From Sulfuricella sp. T08 (GTDB lineage Bacteria; Pseudomonadota; Gammaproteobacteria; Burkholderiales; Sulfuricellaceae): DNA of 64,000 nucleotides. Every line of letters starts with the position of its first letter. The stretch's first letter is position 1. Below are positions 1 through 8,852 of the stretch, piece after piece. The notes beneath the pieces were generated by a model. It was not told the origin of the DNA. It searched no databases and saw only the letters and a program-made list of their open reading frames with translations. The DNA lies in contig NZ_DF967522.1 in NCBI RefSeq assembly GCF_000971475.1, positions 1 through 64,000 of the forward strand. The letters are read 5' to 3'. Position numbers and translations under genes: made by a program.

Positions 1-283
1 TTGGGAAGAGCGCTGCCGAAGAGGGCTGGGAAAATTCGCTGCAGCCGTTATTCCTTTTTTTAGCGTCAGCGATAACGAACGCGGCGGCTACGTGGTGGAA
101 AATCGGCGTGGCGAGAAGGAATTCAACGCGCTCACCTCACTTTCCATCGGCGCAGTCAAAGTCGGGCCGGGGGTGTTCAACTCCCATATGGAAGTGTCCA
201 CCGTGGCAGCAGAAGCCAAGAAAATGGCCAAGAAAATCTCGGGCAACAGCCTGTATATTAATCTGCGCAGCTACGCAGAATAG
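1..283 (+). CDS. C-terminal end of a GGDEF-domain protein (5' cut by window edge)
   Basis: Reading in frame from base 2, the sequence is open to the TAG at 281-283 and gives the last ~93 residues of a GGDEF domain. It includes the stretch LTSLSIGAVKV and the tail AKKISGNSLYI. These align closely with the C-terminus of the EAL-CBS-GGDEF protein at 33720-35645 (LTSLSIGAVQV, AKGISGNSLFV), and the preceding residues match too (WEERCRRGLGKFA versus WEARCKRALDRFA). This is therefore probably a second member of that family, involved in making or sensing cyclic di-GMP. The GGDEF signature itself lies outside the window, so catalytic competence cannot be judged. Confidence 0.8.
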   Translation, partial: WEERCRRGLGKFAAAVIPFFSVSDNERGGYVVENRRGEKEFNALTSLSIGAVKVGPGVFNSHMEVSTVAAEAKKMAKKISGNSLYINLRSYAE

Positions 284-386
284 CGCATCTTTTTTGTTCC
301 AGATCAAATGCTCCGTTGTCATCACAATGCAACATACATCGGATATAGTTCTATGTATTCGCTAGTCTTTTTCCAGGAGAATCCTC

Positions 387-641
387 ATGGCCACAACTTA
401 TCACGACCGGGCGCTGACCTTAGCTCTGGCAGTTGATTTATGCTCCCAGTGGAAACATGAAAACGGCAAGAACGTGATTGCCGTGGAAGACCTGATCAAA
501 ATCAAGGATTGGATCAACACCTCCGGGAGTAAATTCTTAAAATACCCGACTATGGTGTCCCTGGCAGCCAGAGGCCTGGATTGTTTGATCGCCGAGAACC
601 ATCGAGCCGGTTCCCATAGCACCAGCCTGCTAAAAATCTGA
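387..641 (+). CDS. Small hypothetical protein, 84 aa
   Basis: An 84-residue reading frame begins at an ATG preceded by a good Shine-Dalgarno sequence (AGGAGA, about 7 bases upstream). I do not recognise the family. The protein is soluble-looking, with no signal peptide or membrane segment, an acidic to neutral helical first half and a single Cys near residue 20 and another near 66. It follows the GGDEF gene by about 100 bases. The start codon and ribosome binding site are the main reasons for calling it real. Its function is unknown. Confidence 0.55.
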   Translation: MATTYHDRALTLALAVDLCSQWKHENGKNVIAVEDLIKIKDWINTSGSKFLKYPTMVSLAARGLDCLIAENHRAGSHSTSLLKI

Positions 642-1033
642 GCGATAATTCATCGAGAGCTGATGTTTGATAAGTTTCCTCACTCCTCCCGGTCCCCCGC
701 TCTTTTGCCCTTTTTCCTTGCGGATTAAGCCGACGGAGCCTGTAACGGGCCGGAACCCCATGCAATCTCCATTCTTCAGTCTAAGTTCTCGACTGAGTGT
801 ATCCTTCACGTCGAATGGATAGGCAGGTTTCGAGATCGTCAACCCTGACCGGACCTGGCTTTCGGGCAAGGCGTATTTAACCTTCTGATAATCTCCTCTC
901 TCCTCCGTGAGCATATGGCCGCATCTAGCGGCATTTTTTTCTGTATGGGAATGTGCTGCCACAAGCACATAGGCCAGACTGTCTTATTTCTGTAACAAAT
1001 AATACATAATATGCGGGTATTGGCGTAATAACC
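642..1033 (+). other. 392-base intergenic region ending in an orphan terminator
   Basis: No convincing coding sequence is seen. A minus-strand open frame spanning 630-968 runs through it, but it lacks a clear ribosome binding site and contains the plus-strand terminator at 918-940. The 280 bases between the small gene and that terminator could be a long 3' UTR or a small RNA gene. The last ~90 bases before 1034 are AT-rich and probably hold the promoter of the following GGDEF-EAL gene. Confidence 0.4.
918..940 (+). terminator. Rho-independent terminator
   Basis: A perfect 5-bp GC stem (GCCGC / GCGGC) with a five-base loop is followed by A and seven T residues. It is oriented for plus-strand transcription. 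The nearest plus-strand gene ends 277 bases upstream, which raises the possibility of a separate short transcript. Confidence 0.7.
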
Positions 1034-3388
1034 ATGTTCAGACAAATAATAAAAATACCCATGACACTAAACAAATCCTCCCCCATCGATCAGGCAGCCA
1101 CCAGAACCCCATTTGCGCGACTGCTCAGGAAATTGCTAGTCGGCTTTATTGTGACGGGGATCATCATGCTGGCCGTATTTGGCTTAAATAGCTGGGAAGA
1201 GGAAAACCAGGACATGCGGCGCAATCTTGCCATTCAGGCAGGCTTTGCAGAAAAAAACAGCCAGGCAGTTTTCGACAACATTGGCACCAGTATGGAGATG
1301 CTGGGGATGTTGTTGGTAAACATGGATGCCGCAGACCATCTGGAGCTGGCGCGATCAACCTTGAAGGAATTCGAATCCAATCATCCGGAAATCGCAGCGG
1401 TGACATTGGTGAGCCCGAATGGGGTGACGCTGCTGAGTACCCATACTGCGCCGGGCGAGGCTCTGCCCGATTTTCGGCTGGATGCAGCTTATTTGCACGC
1501 CTTTCTGTTCGATCTGAACAATACCTACTCTTACAATATCGGGAGAAATCAATTCGGCATGGGGTTGAGTCAATGGCATTTCCCCTTTCGCCATACTGTG
1601 CAGAATAGCCGCGGCGATCCGCTGTTCGTTATACAAGCCGCCATTTCGGTGGAAACCGCAGGATTCCTGTGGTCGGACCTGCCGCTATTTCCGGGAAGCC
1701 GCGTCGGGTTGATTCGCAACGATGGCTATATTCAATTGCTCTGGCCCAGCCATGATCCCGAATATGTGCTCAACAAGCCCCAAACGGGGGCGTTGGTGCA
1801 GACGCTCCGCGCTAACCCCGGCATGATTACCGGAGCTTACGAAGGGAATGCCTCCAGTGACAATACCGTACGGTTAGGCGCCTTTTCCCATCTTCCCAAT
1901 GCCAACATGTCGGCATTTGTTTCTGTGCCGAAAAAGCTCATCATGATTCGCTGGTGGGAACACAATTATCCGACATTGCTGAGCTTCCTGGTGTATCTGG
2001 GAGTGATCAGTTCGATCGCAATCAAATTATCCGTCATGGAGCGACAGCATACGCATGATCTTCTCGCTCAATCGCGCAAGGACCCGCTGACGGGTCTTCC
2101 CAATCGTATCGCAATCGACGAGATTCTCGCCCGGGAGATTGCCAGAAACCGTCGCGGTCAGGAGCATTCTGCGATACTGTATTTGGACCTGGATAAATTC
2201 AAAGATATCAATGACAATCTTGGCCACTCCAGTGGGGATCGTTTACTGGAGCGTGTCGCCCTGCGCATCAGGACAATTTTGAGGGAGGAGGATGTGCTGG
2301 CCCGTTTGGGAGGCGACGAGTTTCTGATCCTGCTCCCCAATTCGAATGCTGATAAATCAAGCCTTGTGGCGAAGCGCCTCATAGAAGTATTCGGCGCGCC
2401 TTTCTCAGTGTCTGGTCAGGATATATTGATTTCGACCAGTATCGGCATTTGCATATTTCCGGACAATGGCGACGACTGTAGCTCATTGCTGCAAAATGCC
2501 GATGCGGCGATGTATGAAGCAAAGCGCCAAGGCAGGAATCGTTTCGTGTTTTACCGGGGGGAACTGGGTGAGCATATTCGTCAGCGCCTGCAATTGCAGC
2601 ATGATTTCCTTCGTGCCCTGAAACTTCAGGAATTCTATTTGCACTACCAACCACTAGTCGATCTGACGAGCGGGAAAATTGTCGGCGCGGAAGCGCTGGT
2701 GCGCTGGATGGATCCGCAGAGAGGCTTGCGCAACCCTGCTGAATTCATTCCGTTTGCCGAGGAGTCCGGGGTTATCTTGCCCCTTGGAGAATGGGTGCTG
2801 AAAACCGCATGCCGAGAGGCGAAGTCTTGGGCCAATCAAGGTTACGATATCCATGTCGCTGTGAATTTATCGGCTCGTCAGTTTCAGGACCCGGATCTGT
2901 TTTCCAAGATCAGCAATGCATTATCTGAAGCCGAATTACCGCCCGCGAAGCTGGAGCTGGAAATAACCGAAAGCGCGTCAATGCAGGACCCAGAGGCAAG
3001 CATTCTGGTGATGGACAAATTGAAGTCCATCGGAATCAGAATCGCCATCGACGATTTTGGTACGGGTTATTCTTCTCTCGCCTATTTGAAACGCATCCCC
3101 GCCGACATCATCAAGATTGATAGATCGTTTGTGAATGGCATTCATAACGATCAAGACGACCTGGCTATTGTCCGGGCCATCCTGGCTTTGGGTAGTTCCC
3201 TGGATAAACGCTGCCTTGCCGAGGGCATTGAAACTGCTGAAAATTTCGAGATACTCAACAATCTTGGATGCCATTTTGGCCAGGGATACTGGATGTGCAA
3301 ACCGATACCCGCTGTGGAATTCTCGAATCTTCTAAAAGAAGATAAACGCTATCTTCACCAGAATCCGCTCCAAGTTTTGACGGCTTAA
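1034..3388 (+). CDS. Membrane-bound diguanylate cyclase/phosphodiesterase (GGDEF-EAL)
   Basis: This 784-residue protein makes and/or degrades cyclic di-GMP. It has a transmembrane helix at about residues 33-51, a periplasmic sensor region of ~260 residues (Cache-like by layout), a second helix at about 314-332, a GGDEF domain with an intact GGDEF motif near residue 426, and a C-terminal EAL domain with intact EAL near 552, plus DDFGTGYSSL. Both catalytic signatures look complete, so either or both activities are possible. The periplasmic ligand is unknown. The start is uncertain: an ATG nine codons downstream (1061) is an alternative and neither has a strong ribosome binding site. It is transcribed alone and converges on the next gene. 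Confidence 0.93.
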   Translation: MFRQIIKIPMTLNKSSPIDQAATRTPFARLLRKLLVGFIVTGIIMLAVFGLNSWEEENQDMRRNLAIQAGFAEKNSQAVFDNIGTSMEMLGMLLVNMDAADHLELARSTLKEFESNHPEIAAVTLVSPNGVTLLSTHTAPGEALPDFRLDAAYLHAFLFDLNNTYSYNIGRNQFGMGLSQWHFPFRHTVQNSRGDPLFVIQAAISVETAGFLWSDLPLFPGSRVGLIRNDGYIQLLWPSHDPEYVLNKPQTGALVQTLRANPGMITGAYEGNASSDNTVRLGAFSHLPNANMSAFVSVPKKLIMIRWWEHNYPTLLSFLVYLGVISSIAIKLSVMERQHTHDLLAQSRKDPLTGLPNRIAIDEILAREIARNRRGQEHSAILYLDLDKFKDINDNLGHSSGDRLLERVALRIRTILREEDVLARLGGDEFLILLPNSNADKSSLVAKRLIEVFGAPFSVSGQDILISTSIGICIFPDNGDDCSSLLQNADAAMYEAKRQGRNRFVFYRGELGEHIRQRLQLQHDFLRALKLQEFYLHYQPLVDLTSGKIVGAEALVRWMDPQRGLRNPAEFIPFAEESGVILPLGEWVLKTACREAKSWANQGYDIHVAVNLSARQFQDPDLFSKISNALSEAELPPAKLELEITESASMQDPEASILVMDKLKSIGIRIAIDDFGTGYSSLAYLKRIPADIIKIDRSFVNGIHNDQDDLAIVRAILALGSSLDKRCLAEGIETAENFEILNNLGCHFGQGYWMCKPIPAVEFSNLLKEDKRYLHQNPLQVLTA

Positions 3389-3576
3389 TCACTGAGCAGG
3401 TTTGGCAAGTGTCGCCCGCAGGCGCAAAGCGGCTTAATGGATTTTTGTTGTTGGCTACCAATCATTACTGAATGGCTGATACGCGCCAGCCTAATCCAGT
3501 CGCCGGACCTCGCAGAGGCGCCAACAACGGGGCTGCTCCTGTTCCTCAGTTACACAGGCAAACCCCACAAGGGCAC

Positions 3577-3969
3577 CTATCGATTCCCGAATGATTCCAT
3601 CGCGTGGTGATTCATTGCCCGTAGACGTTCGGCAATCACATTCATCACATCCAGTGCAAAATTTGGTGTCTGCTGGATCAGGAAGAGAAAGCGGCGTTTG
3701 TCGATCGCCACCAAACGACAGTCAGTCCTCGCAATCACGTCTGCGCTACCAGGGTTATGGTCAATGAGCCCCAACTCCCCCAGCAGGGTTCCTGTTTTCG
3801 CAGTATAAATCACTTGTCCGCCCAGCCTGACTTCTGCTTCCCCCTCGATCACCACATACATGACATCACTCATTTCTCCACATTTAAGAATGGTTTCGCC
3901 TGAGGAAAAATTGACGGTTTCGGTTTCATGCCTAAACAGGTTGGAAAAATCCATAACTATTTCTTTCAT
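3577..3969 (-). CDS. Cyclic nucleotide-binding (CAP_ED) domain protein
   Basis: A 130-residue protein made almost entirely of one cyclic nucleotide-binding domain of the Crp/PKA regulatory type. The phosphate-binding cassette is recognisable as GELGLIDHNPGSADVIA, and the preceding strand reads DVMYVVIEGEAEV. There is no helix-turn-helix, membrane or enzymatic domain, so it cannot act as a Crp-like DNA-binding regulator by itself. It may work as a stand-alone nucleotide sensor binding a partner. A second in-frame ATG at 3954 is a plausible start. It faces the GGDEF-EAL gene convergently. The ligand and partner are unknown. Confidence 0.85.
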   Translation of the reverse strand: MKEIVMDFSNLFRHETETVNFSSGETILKCGEMSDVMYVVIEGEAEVRLGGQVIYTAKTGTLLGELGLIDHNPGSADVIARTDCRLVAIDKRRFLFLIQQTPNFALDVMNVIAERLRAMNHHAMESFGNR

Positions 3970-4166
3970 TAGATAATTGAGAGCATCTGGAACCCACCTA
4001 GTTTAAACGGAATTATCCACATTGGGCGCACTGAAATGAGCGGGCACGATTGGGAAGAGAAAAACATAGCCAACACTCGTATGTGGCGGAACATCGTTTC
4101 AGTCTATAGCCGACTGGGGATACTTATGGTCAGTGGGTTTGGGGTTCAATACATACCCAATAACTA

Positions 4167-4793
4167 TCAGGAACTCCCGGGATTGGCGCGCATGTACTCC
4201 TGGTAAAACGCCATCACCCTGGGAACATAAGCAGCCGTCTCGCGAAAGGGGGGTATGCGATTGCCGTATTTGATCACGTTGTTCTCGCCCGCGTTGTAGG
4301 CCGCAAGCGCAAGCCGCATATCGTTGTTGAACATCGCGAGCAGGTCGCGCAAATAGAGTGCGCCGGCGCGGATATTCTGCGCTGGATCATAGGGATCAAC
4401 CGCACCATAGCGCCTGGCCGTACCCGGCATGAGCTGCATCAGCCCAATTGCCCCCTTGCCGGACAGAGCGCGGGGATTGTAGCCGGATTCCGCCGCGATC
4501 ACGGCATGCAGAAGAGCGGATTCAAGCTGACAGAATGAGGCCGCACGACTGATCTCGTACGCGTACAGAGTGCCACCAATGCCGCGGTGCGTGCGTGGGG
4601 TCTTGGCCGCTATGGATGGCGTATCAGTCTCCGTGCGCATCAGCAGAGTATAGCGCCGGTCAGCTGGCATATTACTGAAGTGCTGCACCCCTTTATCGTC
4701 CGTAAATGTGTAGATGTCCGCCCTGGCCTCAACCACCCAGGCCTGCCATAACAGGGCAATCGTCATAAACAGCCATGCAAGCGGGTGAGCCAT
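4167..4793 (-). CDS. Lytic transglycosylase (SLT domain) with N-terminal DUF4124
   Basis: This exported 208-residue protein has a signal peptide (about 1-25), a DUF4124-like segment (IYTFTDDKGVQHFSNMP) and a transglycosylase SLT domain from about residue 85. The catalytic glutamate is E102 in AAESGYNP, followed by the typical GAIGLMQLMPGTA and AAYNAGENNV motifs. It should cleave peptidoglycan glycan strands in the periplasm. It lies 24 bases after the PEP-CTERM gene and is the last gene of the long co-directional series from 26.3 kb. In that setting it may open the wall for an envelope-spanning assembly, which is an inference. Confidence 0.92.
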   Translation of the reverse strand: MAHPLAWLFMTIALLWQAWVVEARADIYTFTDDKGVQHFSNMPADRRYTLLMRTETDTPSIAAKTPRTHRGIGGTLYAYEISRAASFCQLESALLHAVIAAESGYNPRALSGKGAIGLMQLMPGTARRYGAVDPYDPAQNIRAGALYLRDLLAMFNNDMRLALAAYNAGENNVIKYGNRIPPFRETAAYVPRVMAFYQEYMRANPGSS

Positions 4794-4817
4794 AGAGGAT
4801 TCAAGATTTCCGGGAGA

Positions 4818-5423
4818 TCAGCGCCGGCGGACGCCGGCGCCAAAGGACAGCAGGCCAATAAATCCGCTGCCGAGGAGGATACTTGCTGCTGGTAGCGGGA
4901 CAGGTGCACTCAAGGAAAGGTCGCCACCATTAGAAACGATTAAATCTCCACCCGAATTGATGGTTACGCTGGGATTAAGTTGCAAGTTGTCAGAAGGTGA
5001 TGCCGACATAACTCCCCCCGAGCTGAGCTGAATTGTGCCCTGCAAGGTCATACTTTTCGCGGAAAGCGCAAGATTCCCGCCGATAAGTTGCGAGCCGCCG
5101 CCCATCGCGATGCTGTTGAACGCATTCAAGGATACCGCGCCAGTGCCAGCGTCCAGGATACCGTTCAGATAGATTCCGTCAGCGGATAACAAATACCCGT
5201 AACCCGTGACAGGCGTCAGCACTGTGATGCGGATCCCCGAATCGATATAAATATTGCTGAACTGGGGAAAACCAGCCGGTCCACTCAAATCCAGTATGGT
5301 ATCGGACGACGGATGAAATATGCCAGCCGATCCATCAGAGACATAACTGGCCTTGGACGGGCTGGATAAAATTGCGCTGCTGAACAAAGCAACCAGCAGC
5401 AGTTTTTTCAAGTGGATAATCAT
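4818..5423 (-). CDS. PEP-CTERM (VPLPA-type) exported protein
   Basis: A 201-residue protein with a signal peptide (IIHLKKLLLVALFSSAILSS region), a Gly/Ser/Leu-rich repetitive body suggestive of beta structure, and a C-terminal sorting signal: VPLPAA, a hydrophobic helix, then RRR. Such tails are processed by exosortases, after which the protein goes to the surface or extracellular matrix. I chose the ATG at 5421-5423 because GGAGG lies about 10 bases upstream of it; an ATG six codons earlier overlaps that Shine-Dalgarno sequence. It follows lapD by 64 bases. No exosortase gene is visible in the window. Confidence 0.82.
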   Translation of the reverse strand: MIIHLKKLLLVALFSSAILSSPSKASYVSDGSAGIFHPSSDTILDLSGPAGFPQFSNIYIDSGIRITVLTPVTGYGYLLSADGIYLNGILDAGTGAVSLNAFNSIAMGGGSQLIGGNLALSAKSMTLQGTIQLSSGGVMSASPSDNLQLNPSVTINSGGDLIVSNGGDLSLSAPVPLPAASILLGSGFIGLLSFGAGVRRR

Positions 5424-5487
5424 CCTATTCCAACCCTCCATTTAAGCGTGTGTCATTTCGTTCGAGCCATCTGCGATGGTGATGGGA

Positions 5488-7428
5488 TCACGCCTGTGGC
5501 TTGCCGATGAAATACCCCTGAACGCCATCCACGCCCAACGCCTGAAGCGTTGCCAATTCTTCCGCAGTTTCTACATGCTCGGCAATCACCTGCATGCCGA
5601 CACCGTGGGCAATGCCTGCCACGGCTTGAACGAAAAACTGTTTGTCGTCATTCTGGTTAATTTTCCGAATATAACTGCCATCGATCTTGATAAAATCGAC
5701 AGGCAGGTTGCGAAGATGGCCGAGTACAGTCGCGCTATGGCCGAAGCGGTCGATGGCAAATTGTGCGCCGGTTTGGCGGAGGTGCTGCATGGCGGTCCGC
5801 AACTCGTCGAAGCGATAGCTCAGTTCCGCTTCGGGCACCTCGAACACCAGCCGCATGGACAGGTTGATATCCGCTGCCAGCCTTTCGTACAGCCATTCGA
5901 CGAATTCTTCGTTGAGGATAGATGAGGCAAACAGGTTGATGGCCAGCCTGCCGGCGCACTGATCCTTGCTCAAGCATTCCATCGCCCGGCTGACCACCAA
6001 TTTGTCCAGTTGAACTGCCAGCCCCAGTTTTACTACCGTTGGCAGGAACGCCCCTGCCGGCTGAATCTCACCGTCTTTCGTGGCAATTCTGACGAGTGCC
6101 TCGCGGTACAGTTCACGCTTATCCTTGCAACCCTGCACGGGTTGGAACTGCAATGCAATGTTGCCATTTCTCAACGCGGCCTCGATGCCAGATTTCCAGT
6201 GATTTCTGCTCACCGCGACACTTTCGTCCCATGGCGCATCCTCTTGCAGTTGCCATCTGCTGTTCGAACTTCTCCGGGCCGCATGCAGCGCCCTGTCCGC
6301 CTTCGACAGAAGGGCCGACACTCCCTCGTTGGGGCGGTATAAGGCAATCCCGACATACACGGCTAACGGCATTTCATCCGCCAAGCCGATTCCTTCCAGC
6401 GCCGTCACCACGCGACCACCCATTTCTTTTGCTTCGTTTGCTTCCATATCCGGCACCAGGATGGCGAACTCGGCGCCATTCATCCTTGCCAGCAAAGATG
6501 CGGCGCAGGTTTGACAAATTTCTGCCAGCCGATCTGCTACACGTTGCATCAGGCTGTTGCCGGCGCCATGACCGCTCGCGTCGTTGAATGCCTGTAACTG
6601 GTCAAGATGAACAAACAGCAACGCGCCGCTTGAAAACTCTTCCGGTGCGTTCAGCAAATGATCAAGCCGTTCGCGGAAATCCCGGCCATTAGCCAATCCG
6701 GTAACACCATCCACATAAGCCTTGATGTGGAGTCTTTCCGCCAGGGAGGTTTGCTCTCCAAGCATGCGTTCAACTGTCAGGCTCATTGTGTTCAGCGCCT
6801 GGGCGACGCGGCGCAACTCGCGTGCCCACGGCATTTTTTTCAGAACCCCGAAGCGGCGGTTGGAAATTCCCAGCGCCAGGGATTCCATTGCTTCGAGCGG
6901 AGCCAGCGCTGCGCGAAGCACAACGAAGATCAAGATGAAAGACGCGGCGCCAATTCCCATGATCCACCAGACAGCCTGGCGCGATACGCGCCATAACTCA
7001 CGGTAGGCATGGCCTGGGTGGCTGGCCACTTCGACTGTGGCGAGCTGCTTCCAGCCGCTCATGACCAGTGAATGACCACGAGAAGCCTGCAGCACAAAAA
7101 AGGTGGCAAACCATTCCGGGACCTCCATCGGCTGAGGCGCATGCACGCGGCTTACCAGAAGCTTGCCGGAAATATCGCGGATGACCACTTCCTGGTAGTA
7201 GCCGCTGTCAAAAATGACATCCGCCATGGAATTCATCATGGCCGTATTGCTGTTCTGCATGGTGCTGGAAAGCGACAAGCCGAGCGAGGTTGCCGTGTCT
7301 TGCGCATGGCTGCGCATTTGCTCGGCCAGGTAATCCCGGCTGTTGTTGACTACAATTGCCAATGCACCGGCAAAAACCAATGCAAGCAAGCATGCGATGA
7401 TCAGGATCAGTAGTCTTGAGAGTTTCAT
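5488..7428 (-). CDS. lapD: LapD-like c-di-GMP receptor (degenerate GGDEF-EAL)
   Basis: This 646-residue inner-membrane protein has a helix at about 5-25, a periplasmic domain of ~125 residues, a second helix near 155-175 and a HAMP-like segment, then GGDEF and EAL domains. The GGDEF motif is degenerate (NGAEF near residue 316) and the EAL domain has DRFGHS in place of DDFGTG (near 559), so it should bind rather than make or cleave c-di-GMP. That is the behaviour of LapD, which sequesters the protease LapG in the periplasm when c-di-GMP is high. The start at MKLSRLL was chosen because the upstream extension overlaps lapG and lacks a membrane-protein character. It directly follows lapG (20 bases), the classical pairing. 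Confidence 0.9.
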   Translation of the reverse strand: MKLSRLLILIIACLLALVFAGALAIVVNNSRDYLAEQMRSHAQDTATSLGLSLSSTMQNSNTAMMNSMADVIFDSGYYQEVVIRDISGKLLVSRVHAPQPMEVPEWFATFFVLQASRGHSLVMSGWKQLATVEVASHPGHAYRELWRVSRQAVWWIMGIGAASFILIFVVLRAALAPLEAMESLALGISNRRFGVLKKMPWARELRRVAQALNTMSLTVERMLGEQTSLAERLHIKAYVDGVTGLANGRDFRERLDHLLNAPEEFSSGALLFVHLDQLQAFNDASGHGAGNSLMQRVADRLAEICQTCAASLLARMNGAEFAILVPDMEANEAKEMGGRVVTALEGIGLADEMPLAVYVGIALYRPNEGVSALLSKADRALHAARRSSNSRWQLQEDAPWDESVAVSRNHWKSGIEAALRNGNIALQFQPVQGCKDKRELYREALVRIATKDGEIQPAGAFLPTVVKLGLAVQLDKLVVSRAMECLSKDQCAGRLAINLFASSILNEEFVEWLYERLAADINLSMRLVFEVPEAELSYRFDELRTAMQHLRQTGAQFAIDRFGHSATVLGHLRNLPVDFIKIDGSYIRKINQNDDKQFFVQAVAGIAHGVGMQVIAEHVETAEELATLQALGVDGVQGYFIGKPQA

Positions 7429-7448
7429 ATTGGTCGTTCCTGCCAGAA

Positions 7449-8165
7449 TTAGCGTCCGTTTGCAGTTCCTCTTTGCATGCGCGTTTGCATGTCTTGCCAC
7501 AGATTGATGCGGTCGGCCCCTGCCGCTGGCTGGCTGCGCCCGCTCATTTCCTTGGCCAGCCATAAGCTATCGCCGTTGAAGCTGTATACGGGTGCCAAAT
7601 CCTTGCGCTGCGAAGCCAGCAATATCTTTCCCTGCAAATTATCTAATATCAGAGGCTCGGCATCGGGCGACGAATAATAGGTCAATACCATATGACCCTG
7701 GAATTTCATCTGCCCTTGGTTCAAGAGCAGTGCTGTCACATAAGTGATGCGCAACCTCTCGGTGGGCACGCCAAGCTCGCGGAGAGTAAAATACTTGGCG
7801 ATGGCATAATCTTCGCAATCGCCGCCATTGCTGGCCAGGAGTTCTAGCGGCGTGGCCCAGTAATCCGTTTTTCCCCAGTGCTCCAGATCGCTCACGTAAG
7901 GCACTCCGTTAAAAAAACGGTTAACGACTTCCAGCTTTTTCACGTCGTTCAAGGATTTGTCGGAACGCAGGATTTCACGCCACTTTCGCAGGCGGGAAGC
8001 GGCCCCATCGCCATATTGTTTGACGGCCAGCGCAATCACCTCATCCGAGGGGGTCAAATTACCCCAGGCAAGCGTAGCTAAAGTCAGGTAAAGCAGCACC
8101 AGCAGAATGGCATGTGTGAAACCGGGCCGCGCCCCCGGATTCGCTATTGGGAGAAATCTGGGCAT
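7449..8165 (-). CDS. lapG: LapG-like periplasmic cysteine protease
   Basis: This 238-residue protein belongs to the bacterial transglutaminase-like cysteine proteinase (DUF920) family. It has an N-terminal hydrophobic export signal, the catalytic cysteine at about residue 117 in GGDCEDYAIAK, a histidine in GHMVLTYY and an aspartate in LILDNLQG. LapG releases surface adhesins by cutting at a di-alanine site (usually TAAG or PAAG) when c-di-GMP falls. No RTX/LapA adhesin or type I secretion genes are present in the window, so its substrate must be elsewhere or be the TPS adhesin at 14238-24578. It lies between an exported coiled-coil gene and lapD. Confidence 0.92.
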   Translation of the reverse strand: MPRFLPIANPGARPGFTHAILLVLLYLTLATLAWGNLTPSDEVIALAVKQYGDGAASRLRKWREILRSDKSLNDVKKLEVVNRFFNGVPYVSDLEHWGKTDYWATPLELLASNGGDCEDYAIAKYFTLRELGVPTERLRITYVTALLLNQGQMKFQGHMVLTYYSSPDAEPLILDNLQGKILLASQRKDLAPVYSFNGDSLWLAKEMSGRSQPAAGADRINLWQDMQTRMQRGTANGR

Positions 8166-8190
8166 GCCCGGCGCTTACTCCAGTGTAGTG

Positions 8191-8838
8191 CTACTGGTTA
8201 CGCTGGATGATATATTCCTTATCCACCTTATCCCGGTACTCTTCCAATATATTCTCGATTTCTACGCGCTTCAAACCCAGCACCGGCTCGCTATCGAGCA
8301 AGGCACTCAAAGAACCGCGATTTTGGGCGCGATTGATCAGTTCCACCTGATACTGATAGAGCTTTTGATTTTTGGTTTCGCATACTTCCAGTTCCTTGCC
8401 TCGAGTACTCAAGCTCTGATCCAGACGTTGTTTCTGGCTCGTCTCCTGCTGTAAATTCTGACGGGTATCGCGCAAAGCCAACTGGCTTTCCGCCAGTTCT
8501 TTTTTCAGCTGCTCGACCTGTTCCGACAATTTGGTCTTGTCCTGCTTCAGCGCCTCGGTTTCTTTTTCCAGCACCGCCTTGCGTTTATTGGCGCTAGATG
8601 CTGACGACTCCATCTCGCCTGATTTCTTTTTCAGTGTGTCCAACTCCTGGTTGAGCGTCGCCTTATCTTGCTCCAGTACAACTTTCTCATCCGAGATCTT
8701 TCTCAGTTGGGCTTGAACCCGGCGTGTTGCTTCCTTGTCAGGATCTTTGGCGGCATGTACTGGAGTTGCAATCAGCAACGCGGTGCATAGTGCGCCCAAG
8801 CAGCGCCAGGAAAGTAAAAAAGTGCTCATCGTATTCAT
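8191..8838 (-). CDS. Exported coiled-coil protein
   Basis: A 215-residue protein with a signal peptide cleaved about VHAA (residues 28-31) and a long, highly charged coiled coil from roughly residue 40 to 155, rich in K, E, Q and L heptads. A shorter helical tail follows. A GGAG Shine-Dalgarno sequence precedes the start. I do not recognise a named family. It is placed 14 bases after the ankyrin gene and 25 bases before lapG. A periplasmic rod of this kind could bridge envelope layers or scaffold the Ton motor, as DUF3450-type coiled-coil proteins do beside other ExbBD clusters, but no direct homology to that family is claimed. Confidence 0.75.
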   Translation of the reverse strand: MNTMSTFLLSWRCLGALCTALLIATPVHAAKDPDKEATRRVQAQLRKISDEKVVLEQDKATLNQELDTLKKKSGEMESSASSANKRKAVLEKETEALKQDKTKLSEQVEQLKKELAESQLALRDTRQNLQQETSQKQRLDQSLSTRGKELEVCETKNQKLYQYQVELINRAQNRGSLSALLDSEPVLGLKRVEIENILEEYRDKVDKEYIIQRNQ

Positions 8839-8852
8839 TCCGCGCTCCGGGT

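Noticed and set aside
630-968. Minus-strand reading frame of 112 codons
   Set aside because: It lacks a ribosome binding site, overlaps the end of the 84-residue gene and spans a plus-strand terminator; composition gives no recognisable protein.
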